64,000 nucleotides of DNA from DASQPA01 sp963757335 (GTDB lineage Bacteria > Acidobacteriota > Thermoanaerobaculia > Multivoradales > UBA5704), in the NCBI GenBank assembly GCA_963757335.1, contig CAVWRJ010000025.1, forward strand, positions 124,001 through 188,000, read 5' to 3'. This document shows, in pieces, positions 41,901-49,873 of this stretch. The notes under the pieces are model-generated. The model did no database searches and was not told the DNA's origin. It worked only from the letters and a program-made list of their open reading frames with translations. A program made the position numbers and the translations under genes. Numbering within the stretch: the stretch's first letter is position 1; each line of letters starts with the position of its first letter.

Positions 41901-44085
41901 GGCGCTGCCGGCGCCGGGGGAAGCCCGGGAGGAGCTGGCGGCTTCCGGCCTGCCGCTGGCGCGCACCCCGATCGAGGAGATGCTGTGCGGGATCTGGGAG
42001 GAGGTCCTGCGGCTGCCGCGAGTGGGCCGGGCGGAGAACTTCTTCGCCCTCGGCGGGCACTCGCTGCTGGCGACCCGGGTGGTGTTGCGGGTGCGCCAGG
42101 AGCTGGGGGTGGAGCTCCCTCTAGGCCTCCTCTTCGAGCGGCCGACGGTGGCGGCGCTGGCTGCCGCGGTCGAGCGCTCGCTGCGGGGGGGGGAGGAGAT
42201 CGCGGCGCCCCCCATCGTGCCGGAGGAACACGGGGTCGACCTGCCGCTCTCCTTCGCCCAGCGGCGGCTCTGGTTTGCCGATCGGCTCCTGCCGGGCTCG
42301 CCGCTCTACAACGTGCCCCTCGCCGTACGCCTCGCCGGCCGGCTGGAGCCGCGCGGCGTCGCGGCGCTCGGCGCCGCGATCGCCGAGGTCGTACGGCGGC
42401 ACGAGGTGCTCCGCACCGTCTTTGAGACGACGACCGGCGACGAGCCGCTGGCGGTCGTCCTCCCTGCCGCGGCCGCGGAGCTGCCGGTCGTCGATCTCTC
42501 GTCGCTCGCACCGCCGCTCGGGCGCGCCACCGCGGAGCGGCTGCTTGAAGCGGCGGCGCGGCGGCCCTTCGAGCTCGCCACTGGGCCGCTCCTCCGGGCG
42601 CTCCTCGTGCGCCGGGACGAGGCCGGGCACGAGCTCCTCATCAACGTCCATCACATCGCGTCCGACGGATGGTCGAACGACCTCCTGGCGAGCGAGCTGG
42701 GTACCCTCTACCGGGCCTTCTCCGCGGACCGTCCCTCGCCCCTCCCCGATCTCCCCGTCCAGTACGGCGACTTCGCCCTCTGGCAGCGTCGCTGGCTCTC
42801 CGGCGACGTGCTCGAAGCCCTGCTCGCCGCCTGGCGTCGGCGTCTGGCCGGCAGGACGCCGGAGCTCGACCTGCCTGGCGACCGGGCGCGGCCGCCGGTC
42901 CGGAGCTATCGCGGCGGGCGGGTAGCCCTGGCGCTCCCCGGAGAGTTCGCCCGGGGGATTGACGGCCTCTCCCGCCAGCACCGGGTGACCCTCTTCATGA
43001 CCCTCGCCGCTGGCTTGGCGACCCTCCTGGGGCGCTACACCGGCCAGACCGACCTCTCGCTGGGGACCCCGGTCGCGAACCGCGGTCGCTCCGAGATCCA
43101 GCAGCTGATCGGATTTTTCGTCAACACCCTCGTTCTCCGCTGCGATCTCTCCGGCGACCCCGGCTTCGCGGAGCTCCTCGGCCGGGTGCACGCGGTGGCC
43201 CTCGACGCCTTCGCCCATCAGGATCTCCCCTTCGAGAAACTGGTCGAGGAGATCGCGCCCGAGCGGGATCCCGCCCGGACGCCGCTCTTTGAGGTGCTCC
43301 TCGTCTTGCAGAACAACGTCCGGCCGCGGCTCGACCTCGGCCCTGGGCTCGCCGCCGCGATCGAGCCGCTGGCCGTCGGCACCGCCAAGTTCGACCTCAC
43401 TTTCGCCCTCGAAGAGGCGGCCGGCCGCGGGTTCGCCTTCCGGATCGAGTACAGCACCGATCTCTTCGACCCCGCGACCGTGCTGCGGCTCGCCGGACAC
43501 TTCGAGACCCTCCTCGTTGCCGCGATCGCCGAGCCCGGCTGCCGGCTCTCCGCCCTCTCTCTCCTCGCCCCGGCCGAGCGGCAGCAGCTCGTGGAATGGT
43601 CGGCGCGGCCGAGCCGGCGTTCGGAGCGGCCGGTGCTCCACGAGCTCTTCGCGGCCCAGGCCGAACGTACCCCCGACAGAGTGGCGATCGCGTCGGCCGG
43701 CCAGCAGCTGACCTACGCCGAGCTCGACCGCCAGGCGAACCGCCTGGCCCGAGCGCTCGCCCGCCGTGGCGTCGGTCCGGACGCGCTCGTGGGGCTCCTC
43801 TGCGAGCGCTCGCTGGAGTTAGTCGTGGGCCTCCTCGGGATCTTGAAGGCCGGGGGAGCGTACGTCCCCCTCGATCCGGCCCAGGGCGAGGAGCGGCTGC
43901 GCTTCCTGATTCAGGACTCCCGCCTGAGGGCGGTGGTGACGCTCGCGGCCTTAGCCGCCCTCCTGCCGGCGCCGTCCGTGGGCGGGCCGGTCCGCTGGCT
44001 CCTCGACGCCGATGGGCCGGCGATCGGACGGGAGAGCGCCTCCCCCCGGCGGCCGCCGTCACCCCCGAAAACCTTGCCTATGTGA
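38980..44085 (+). CDS. non-ribosomal peptide synthetase, C-A(Thr)-T-C-A, frame ends early
   Basis: 1701 residues as read, starting 16 bases after the first NRPS. Domains: C (residues 8-430, HHIAFDG at 151), A (450-945), T (Ser1028 in LGGHSLLAT), second C (1085-1510, HHIASDG at 1224) and the start of a second A domain (from about 1530). The first A-domain pocket (FDFSVW, NQTPSAF, VIFGGEA, NMYGITETTVHV) reads D-F-W-N-I-G-M-V-H plus Lys, which is the textbook threonine code. The two C domains are near duplicates. The frame stops prematurely at 44085 (ending PPSPPKTLPM) because one C is missing in a run of six C at 44042-44047; adding it makes one continuous protein of about 2174 residues that ends at 45503. 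The slip may be a sequencing error or a true mutation. Confidence 0.9.
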   Translation: MKMHPAEPPPPTEARLPLSFAQERLWLADRLLPGSPLYNVPFILRLAGPLSPRGTAAFAAALSEVVRRHTALRTVFPSADGEPVAVVVSSGSTALPVIDLSSLAPPLRQATAVRLVEAAARRPFDLATGPLLRALLVRHGEGEHELLVNVHHIAFDGWSLGLLGSELGALYQAYFAGRPSPLPELPLQYGDFARSQRERLSAAGLTPLLAAWRQRLAGPLPALDLPADRPRPPVMTHGGARVILALPGELAQGIERLAREHRVSLFMTIAASLATVLSRYTGQCDLLLGTLVANRSRSELQKLIGFFVNTVVLRCDLSGDLDFARLLDRVRGAALFAFAHQDLPFEKLVEALAPARDPSRTPLFQAMLIQNSRPRFDFGPGLDAGVEPLPNGAVKFDLTLAVEGSREGLALRLDYRTALFDAATIRRLGWQLATLLEAATADPERRLALLPLLSAAERHQALAEGAGGRTAPAGAERCLHEIFAEQARRAPGAPAVVMGVASLTYGQLDRQADRLARRLRGLGVAPEGVVGVCLERSPDLVVALLGVLKAGGAYLPLDPAYPEERLSFLCTDAAVRALVAERRPAAGFQGLEPVYIDEMEEWEEPDGPPAESAVGPENLAYIIYTSGSTGRPRGVQVTHGNVCRLLAATASWFGFGPEDVWTLFHSYAFDFSVWEIWGALAYGGSLVVVPHRVSRSPESFYELLVEEGVTVLNQTPSAFRQLMRAAEEMGESRDLALRWVIFGGEALEIQSLRPWVERHGASRPRLVNMYGITETTVHVTYRPLSEADIRGGGGSVIGGPIPDLELRVLDAGLEPQPLGVPGELSVAGTGLARGYLNHPERTAERFVPDPWGRAPGARLYRSGDLVRRLAEGDIEYLGRIDHQVKVRGFRIELGEIEAALASEPGVREAVAIVREDAPGDHRLVAYVVGGPVGFPDPGALRAALERKLPEPLLPSAIVPLPSLPLTVNGKLDRQALPAPGEAREELAASGLPLARTPIEEMLCGIWEEVLRLPRVGRAENFFALGGHSLLATRVVLRVRQELGVELPLGLLFERPTVAALAAAVERSLRGGEEIAAPPIVPEEHGVDLPLSFAQRRLWFADRLLPGSPLYNVPLAVRLAGRLEPRGVAALGAAIAEVVRRHEVLRTVFETTTGDEPLAVVLPAAAAELPVVDLSSLAPPLGRATAERLLEAAARRPFELATGPLLRALLVRRDEAGHELLINVHHIASDGWSNDLLASELGTLYRAFSADRPSPLPDLPVQYGDFALWQRRWLSGDVLEALLAAWRRRLAGRTPELDLPGDRARPPVRSYRGGRVALALPGEFARGIDGLSRQHRVTLFMTLAAGLATLLGRYTGQTDLSLGTPVANRGRSEIQQLIGFFVNTLVLRCDLSGDPGFAELLGRVHAVALDAFAHQDLPFEKLVEEIAPERDPARTPLFEVLLVLQNNVRPRLDLGPGLAAAIEPLAVGTAKFDLTFALEEAAGRGFAFRIEYSTDLFDPATVLRLAGHFETLLVAAIAEPGCRLSALSLLAPAERQQLVEWSARPSRRSERPVLHELFAAQAERTPDRVAIASAGQQLTYAELDRQANRLARALARRGVGPDALVGLLCERSLELVVGLLGILKAGGAYVPLDPAQGEERLRFLIQDSRLRAVVTLAALAALLPAPSVGGPVRWLLDADGPAIGRESASPRRPPSPPKTLPM

Positions 44086-45503
44086 TCTACACCTCGGGCT
44101 CGACCGGCCGCCCCAAGGGATGCGAGGTTCCCCACCGGGCGGTCCCGGGCTTTTTCCACGATGTCGACTACGTGAGCTACACGGGGCAACGGTTCCTCCA
44201 GTACGCCTCCATCTCCTGGGACGTCCTCACCCTGGAGCTCTGGCCGTCCCTGATCCATGGGGGCCGCTGCGTGCTCGTGGCCGAGCGGTTGCTGAGCGGC
44301 GAGGAGCTGGAGAGTGCCGTTTCGCTCTACGGGATCACTACCCTATGGGTGACGGCGTCGCAGTTCAACGCCTTGATAGATACCCATCCCGCGGCGTTCG
44401 CTGGCTTGGGGCAGCTGATGATCGGCGGGGAGGCGCTCTCGGTTCCCCACGTGCGCCGCGCGCTGGAGCGCTTCCCCGGCCTCCGCCTGGTGAACGGTTA
44501 CGGGCCGTCGGAGTGCACGGTCTTCACGGCCTGCCAGCCCATCCACCCCGGGCTCCTCCGCGGGGAGGGGTCGATCCCTATCGGCCGGCCCATCGGCGAC
44601 CGCCGAGTCCATGTCCTCGATCCCTACCTGGAGCCAGTCCAGGTGGGCGTCGCCGGCGAGCTCTGCGTTGCCGGCGAGAGTCTGGCACGGGGCTATCTCG
44701 GCCGCCCTCGGCTGACCGCCGAGCGTTTCGTTCCCGACCCGCTCGGCGGGGATGGCGGCGGTCGCCTCTACCGGACGGGCGACCTGGTGCGGTGGCGCGG
44801 CGACGGTCGGCTGGAGTTCGTCGGGCGGATCGACCATCAGGTCAAGGTGCGGGGCTTCCGGGTCGAGCCCGGCGAGATCGAAGCGGTGCTCGCTGAGCAT
44901 CCGGAGGTCGACGAAGCGGCGGTCCTCGCCCTGCCGGAGCCGGCCGGCGGCAAGCGGCTCGCCGCCTATGTGGTGCTGAAGTCCCCGGAGCCGGGGCGCG
45001 AGGGGATGCTCCGCGCCTATCTCGGTGGGCGGCTCCCCTCCTACCTGGTCCCCGCGGTTTTCGTGATCCTCGCCGAGATGCCGCGGAACGCCAACGGCAA
45101 GCTCGACCGTCGCGCCCTGGCCCTCCTCGGCGACGTGGATGGGGGGCCCCGTGGGGCTCACGAGCCGCCCCGGGCCGGAACCGAGGAGCGGATCGCTGCG
45201 ATCTGGCGCGAGCTTCTGCAGCTCCCGCGGGTCGGCCGCCACGACAACTTCTTCGATCTCGGAGGTCACTCCCTGCTCCTCGTCCGCCTGCACGGCCGCC
45301 TGCAGGAAGCCCTGGAGGTCGAATTCCCCCTCCTCGACCTGTTCAGCCATCCGAACATCGGCAGCTTCGCCCTCCATCTGGCGAGTGCCGGCCGGCAGGC
45401 ACCGGCCTCCACCGCCGCCAGCTCCACCCCGGCGCAACGGGATCGGGTGGCGCGGCGGCTCGGGCGTCTGCGCGCCGCCGCGGCCTCGGGGTCGAAGCCA
45501 TGA
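44043..45503 (+). CDS. continuation of the second NRPS: rest of A domain plus T domain
   Basis: This frame has no start codon with a ribosome binding site at its head and continues the A domain begun before 44042: VTPENLAYVIYTSGSTGRPK, YASISWDVLTLELWPSLIHG, GYGPSECTVFTACQPIHP, YRTGDLVRWRGDGRLEFVGR, then the T domain with LGGHSLLLV (Ser about 2098 of the joined protein) and a Pro/Ala/Ser-rich tail. Its pocket reads approximately D-V-L-W-M-G-G-V-F, hydrophobic and vaguely like the valine group, but not an exact known code. Treat it with the previous entry as one gene. The stop at 45501-45503 overlaps the PKS start (ATGA). Confidence 0.88.
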   Translation, partial: PPAAAVTPENLAYVIYTSGSTGRPKGCEVPHRAVPGFFHDVDYVSYTGQRFLQYASISWDVLTLELWPSLIHGGRCVLVAERLLSGEELESAVSLYGITTLWVTASQFNALIDTHPAAFAGLGQLMIGGEALSVPHVRRALERFPGLRLVNGYGPSECTVFTACQPIHPGLLRGEGSIPIGRPIGDRRVHVLDPYLEPVQVGVAGELCVAGESLARGYLGRPRLTAERFVPDPLGGDGGGRLYRTGDLVRWRGDGRLEFVGRIDHQVKVRGFRVEPGEIEAVLAEHPEVDEAAVLALPEPAGGKRLAAYVVLKSPEPGREGMLRAYLGGRLPSYLVPAVFVILAEMPRNANGKLDRRALALLGDVDGGPRGAHEPPRAGTEERIAAIWRELLQLPRVGRHDNFFDLGGHSLLLVRLHGRLQEALEVEFPLLDLFSHPNIGSFALHLASAGRQAPASTAASSTPAQRDRVARRLGRLRAAAASGSKP

Positions 45504-48500
45504 CCAGGGAGTGGACGGGGCTCGAGATCGCGATCGTCGGCATGGCCGGCCGTTTCCCGGGGGCGGCGGACGTGGGGGCCCTGTGGCGGAACCTCCTCGC
45601 GGCGCGGGAGAGCATCACCTTCTTCTCTCGCGAGGAGCTGCTGGAAGCCGGGATCGAGGAGGCCCTGGCACGCCATCCTCACTACGTGCGGGCGCGGGGG
45701 GTGCTGGACGGGGCCGAAGGGTTCGATGCCGACTTCTTCAACCTGACCCGGCATGAAGCGGAAGTGATGGACCCCCAGCAGCGGGTCTTCCTCGAATGCG
45801 CCTGGGAAGCCCTGGAGAATGCCGGCTGCACGCCCGACGGCGCCGCGGTCGGCATCTTCGCCGGAGCGAGCGCCAACACCTATCTCCTCCGCCAGGTGCT
45901 CCCCAGCGAGGATTCAGCCCGCGACGGCCTGCTGGCGAGCCTCGGTGGCGAGAAGGATTTCCTCTGCACCCGGGTGGCCTACAAGCTCGATCTCCGCGGA
46001 CCCGCGATCACCGTCCAGACCGCCTGCTCGACCTCCCTCGTCGCCGTCGGTCTGGCGTGCCAGAGCCTGCTCGCCGGCGGCTGCGACCTGGCTCTCGCCG
46101 GTGGCGTTTCGGTCCGGGCGCCGCGCAAGGGCGGCTATCTGCATCAGGAGGGTGGCATCGGCAGCTCCGACGGCCACTGCCGCGCGTTCGATGCCGCCGC
46201 GGACGGCGTGGTGAGCGGCGAGGGGGTGGGCATCGTCGTCCTCGCGAGGCTCGACGACGCCATCGCGCAGGGCTACCGCATTCATGCCGTGCTCAAGGGG
46301 TGGGCGGTCAACAACGACGGCGCCCGGAAGGTCGGCTACACGGCGCCCGGCATCGAGGGCCAGGCGGCGGCGATCCGCTCGGCCCTGGACCTGGCCGGAG
46401 TGGCGGCCGACTCGATCGGCTACGTTGAGGCCCACGGTACCGGCACCGAGCTCGGCGATCCCATCGAGGTCGCGGCCCTGACCCGGGCGTTCCGCACCCA
46501 CACCGCGCGGCGGCAGTTCTGCGCTCTGGGCTCCGTCAAGACCAACATCGGGCACCTCGACGCCGCGTCGGGGGTGACCGGTCTGATCAAGGCGGTGCTG
46601 GCGGTCGAGCACGGCGTGATCCCTCCCAGCCTGCACTTTACGGAGCCCAATCCCCGGACCGACCTCGCCGCCAGCCCCTTCTTCGTCGCCGCCGGCCTTA
46701 CCGCTTGGCCGGGCGAGGAGACCCCGCGCCGGGCGGCGGTGAGCTCGTTCGGCATCGGCGGCACCAATGCCCACGTCGTCCTCGAACAGGCTCCGCCGGA
46801 GGAGTCCACCCCGCCGGCGCGCGCCTGGCAACTGCTGCCGCTCTCGGCGAAGAACCGGAGGGCGCTCACCGCCATGGCCGCCGCTCTCGCCCATTACCTG
46901 GAGCACGAGGGCGGGCAGGTGTGCCTGGCCGACGTCAGCTACACCCTCCAACTCGGCCGCCGGGAGCACGACCTCCGCGGCTTCGTGATCGCCGAGGACG
47001 TCGAGGGCGCGGCACGGGCCCTCCGCGCCGCCGAGGCGGGGGAGTGGCCGACGGCGCGGGTCGCAGGGGAGCCGTCCGGCGAGGAGCCGTCGCGAGTCCT
47101 CCTGCTCCTCGCACAGGGCCCGGCGGCGGGGGGGCCGACGGTTTCGGTCCTCCTCGAAACTCTCGGCCGCCTCTGGCTGTCGGGCGCGCCGATCGATTGG
47201 CGCCGCCTGTACGCGGGGGAGCGGCGCCGGCGCCTCGCCCTCCCCACCTACCCCTTCGCCCGGCAGCGCTTCTGGCTCGAGCCGCGAGCGGTTTCGCCTC
47301 CGGTCGAACGGGCGCGCAGCTTTCCCCTGACCGAAGATCAGCGGGAGCTCTGGGAGACCTCGCGGCTGGGACGGGATGCCTCGGTGGCGTTCAATCAGGT
47401 CGTCGCGCTCCGCCTGCGCGCTCCCCTGAGGCGAGACGCCCTCCAGCGGGCGCTGGGCCGGCTGGTCGATCGCCACGAGGTTCTCCGCGCCACCTTTGAT
47501 TCCGCCGGGACGACGCAGACCGTCGCGCCGAGCCGAGACGTCGAGCTGCCGCTTCTCGACCTCACGGCTATCGGGGGTGACGGCACCGACCTCCTCGCCG
47601 AAATCGCCCAGCGCCCTTTCGACTTCGTCCGTGGCCCCCTCCTTCGCGGTCACCTGCTCCGCCTGGACGCCGAGCTGCACGTCTTCGTCCTCACCATGCA
47701 CCACGTCGCGGTCGACGGCGGCTCGCTCGCCATCCTGCTCCGTGAGCTGTGCCAGATCTACGGCGGCGAGGTGACCGGCGAGCCCTGTTCGCTGCCGGCG
47801 GCCGAGTCCTACCAGCGTTTCGTCGAAGCGATCGTCGCTCGCGAGCGCGGCCCGGAGATGGCCGGCCACGAGGCGTTCTGGCTGGCACGATTCTCTCCCC
47901 CTCCCCGGCCGCTCGAGCTGCCGACGGATCGGCCCCGCCCTGCCGTGCGAACGTTCGGCGGCGACCGTGTGCAGAGCGAGGTTCCTCCCGGCTTCACCAC
48001 CGCGCTCAGAAGGTTGGCGGCACGGCTGCGCTGCACCACGTCGATGCTGCTCCTCGCCGCGGTCCACGCGCTGCTCCATCGGCTGTCCGGCCAGGACGAC
48101 CTCGTCGTGGGCCTGCCGGCGGCCGGGCATCCAGCGACGGGGGGACCCCTTTGCGGCTACTTTCTGAGCCTGATGCCGCTGCGCTCCCGGAGCGCAGCCG
48201 GCGACGGCTTCGACTCCCTCGTGGCCAGCGTGCGTACGAACCTCCTGGACGCCTACGAGCACCGGTTCTACCCGTTGAGACGGCTGGTCGGCCGGCTCGA
48301 CCTCACGGCCTATCGGGGTCGCCCGCCGCTAGTGGCGGCCCTGTTCAACCTCGATCAGCTCTCGGGAGGCCTCGAAATGGAGGGTCTCACCGTGGAGCCG
48401 CTAGGAGTCGCCACGGGGAGGGCGGAGTTCGAGGTCTTCTGGAACGTCCTCGAAACGGAGCGGAGCCTCACCCTCCAGTGCGAATTCAACACCGAGCTGT

Positions 48501-49873
48501 TCGATCGCGCCACGGTCGAACGCTGGCAGGGAAGCCTCCATAGCCTCTTGGCCCACGCCCTGATCGCGCCCGGCTGCGCCTTGGGCGAGCTCGACCTCGC
48601 CTTCTCCCCGGCCCTTCTCGACTCTCCGCTCACGACCCACACGCGGGCCGCGGGTGCCCCGGCCGTCACCTTTCTGTTCCCCGGTCAGGGCGCCCAGAAG
48701 GTCGGCATGGGACGGGAGCTCTATCGACGCGAGCCGGTCTTTCGCCAGCAGGTGGACCGCTGCTGCTTAATCCTCCACGACGTTCTGGGCTGCGACCTGC
48801 GGCAGGCGCTCTGGCCCGAGCGCGAGGACGAAGCGGCGGCGGCCCGGCTGGCGGCGACCGCCGTCGCCCAGCCCGCTCTCTTCGTCGTCGAATACGCTCT
48901 CGCTCGACTCTGGATGGCCTGGGGGGTACAGCCCGCCGCCCTGCTGGGCCATAGCGTCGGCGAGTACACGGCCGCCTGCCTGGCCGGTGTTTTCTCTCTC
49001 GAAGAGGCCCTGGCGCTGGTGGCGGAGCGCGGCGCGCGGATGGCAGAGCTTCCTCCCGGAGCGATGCTCGCCGTTGCGCTACCGGAGGAGGAGGTGGTGG
49101 GCCTTCTCGGCTCAGAGCTCTCCCTGGCGGCGGTCAACGCTCCCGAGCGCGTCGTGGTCTCCGGTCCGGAACGGGCGGTGGAGGAGCTCGCCGGGAAACT
49201 CCACCGCCGCGGCCTCCCCTGCCGGCGCCTCGCCACCTCGCACGCCTTTCATTCGGCCGCCGTCGAGCCGATCCTCCCGAGTTTCGCCGCGCGCGTCCGG
49301 GCGGCGGAGCCGAAGCCCCCGCGAATACCCTTCCTGTCCAACGTCACCGGCACCTGGATCACCCCCGAGGAGGCCACCGATCCGGACTACTGGACCCGCC
49401 ATCTGCGCGGAACCGTCCGTTTCGCCGCCGCCGTCCGGAAGCTTGCCGAGACGCCGGCCGGGGTCTATCTGGAGGTCGGACCGGGGCACGCTCTCTGCGC
49501 CCTGGTGAGGCGAAACCTGGGCCCTTCAGCCAGCGGGGAGCTGACGGTCTCGTCCCTGGCCCAGGGTGGGGAAGAGGGATCCGAAATCGCTTCGCTCCGC
49601 CGTGCCGTGGGGCAGCTCTGGCTCGCCGGGGTGCCCGTCGACGGGTCGGCGCCCGACCGTGTGCCGTTCCGGGCGGAGAACCGGCGGCCTCGTCCGGAAG
49701 GGGACGGCGGCCGGGAGGGCGGTGCGGAGCCTCGGGATGGCGCGAAGACCGAATCGCTCGCCGCGCTCTTTTCGCAGCAGGTCGCCTTCCTCTCTCACCA
49801 GCTCGACCTTTTGGAGGGTGCCTCGCAGGACCTCGAACAAGGAGATTCGTATGGCCGAACCCGTAGGAGCTGA
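45500..49873 (+). CDS. hybrid polyketide synthase, KS-C-AT
   Basis: 1457 residues. Ketosynthase (8-430) with the triad Cys176 (TACSTS), His312 (HGTGTELGD) and His352 (KTNIGHLDAAS). After a shortened linker that already contains the post-AT signature LPTYPFARQRFWLEP comes a condensation domain (about 605-1045, HHVAVDGG at 734-735), then a complete acyltransferase (about 1060-1375, FLFPGQGAQKVGMGREL, Ser1152 in GHSVGEY, HAFH at 1248). HAFH indicates malonyl-CoA. There is no ketoreductase, dehydratase or ACP in this chain; the ACP is on the next protein. AT placed after a C domain, with the linker of a deleted AT left behind KS, is unusual. Its 23-base overlap with the next gene implies coupled translation. 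Confidence 0.9.
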   Translation: MTREWTGLEIAIVGMAGRFPGAADVGALWRNLLAARESITFFSREELLEAGIEEALARHPHYVRARGVLDGAEGFDADFFNLTRHEAEVMDPQQRVFLECAWEALENAGCTPDGAAVGIFAGASANTYLLRQVLPSEDSARDGLLASLGGEKDFLCTRVAYKLDLRGPAITVQTACSTSLVAVGLACQSLLAGGCDLALAGGVSVRAPRKGGYLHQEGGIGSSDGHCRAFDAAADGVVSGEGVGIVVLARLDDAIAQGYRIHAVLKGWAVNNDGARKVGYTAPGIEGQAAAIRSALDLAGVAADSIGYVEAHGTGTELGDPIEVAALTRAFRTHTARRQFCALGSVKTNIGHLDAASGVTGLIKAVLAVEHGVIPPSLHFTEPNPRTDLAASPFFVAAGLTAWPGEETPRRAAVSSFGIGGTNAHVVLEQAPPEESTPPARAWQLLPLSAKNRRALTAMAAALAHYLEHEGGQVCLADVSYTLQLGRREHDLRGFVIAEDVEGAARALRAAEAGEWPTARVAGEPSGEEPSRVLLLLAQGPAAGGPTVSVLLETLGRLWLSGAPIDWRRLYAGERRRRLALPTYPFARQRFWLEPRAVSPPVERARSFPLTEDQRELWETSRLGRDASVAFNQVVALRLRAPLRRDALQRALGRLVDRHEVLRATFDSAGTTQTVAPSRDVELPLLDLTAIGGDGTDLLAEIAQRPFDFVRGPLLRGHLLRLDAELHVFVLTMHHVAVDGGSLAILLRELCQIYGGEVTGEPCSLPAAESYQRFVEAIVARERGPEMAGHEAFWLARFSPPPRPLELPTDRPRPAVRTFGGDRVQSEVPPGFTTALRRLAARLRCTTSMLLLAAVHALLHRLSGQDDLVVGLPAAGHPATGGPLCGYFLSLMPLRSRSAAGDGFDSLVASVRTNLLDAYEHRFYPLRRLVGRLDLTAYRGRPPLVAALFNLDQLSGGLEMEGLTVEPLGVATGRAEFEVFWNVLETERSLTLQCEFNTELFDRATVERWQGSLHSLLAHALIAPGCALGELDLAFSPALLDSPLTTHTRAAGAPAVTFLFPGQGAQKVGMGRELYRREPVFRQQVDRCCLILHDVLGCDLRQALWPEREDEAAAARLAATAVAQPALFVVEYALARLWMAWGVQPAALLGHSVGEYTAACLAGVFSLEEALALVAERGARMAELPPGAMLAVALPEEEVVGLLGSELSLAAVNAPERVVVSGPERAVEELAGKLHRRGLPCRRLATSHAFHSAAVEPILPSFAARVRAAEPKPPRIPFLSNVTGTWITPEEATDPDYWTRHLRGTVRFAAAVRKLAETPAGVYLEVGPGHALCALVRRNLGPSASGELTVSSLAQGGEEGSEIASLRRAVGQLWLAGVPVDGSAPDRVPFRAENRRPRPEGDGGREGGAEPRDGAKTESLAALFSQQVAFLSHQLDLLEGASQDLEQGDSYGRTRRS

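Noticed and set aside
47000..47290. Trans-AT polyketide synthase
   Set aside because: The linker after the KS suggests a lost AT, but a complete AT with GHSVGE and HAFH is present later in the same protein.
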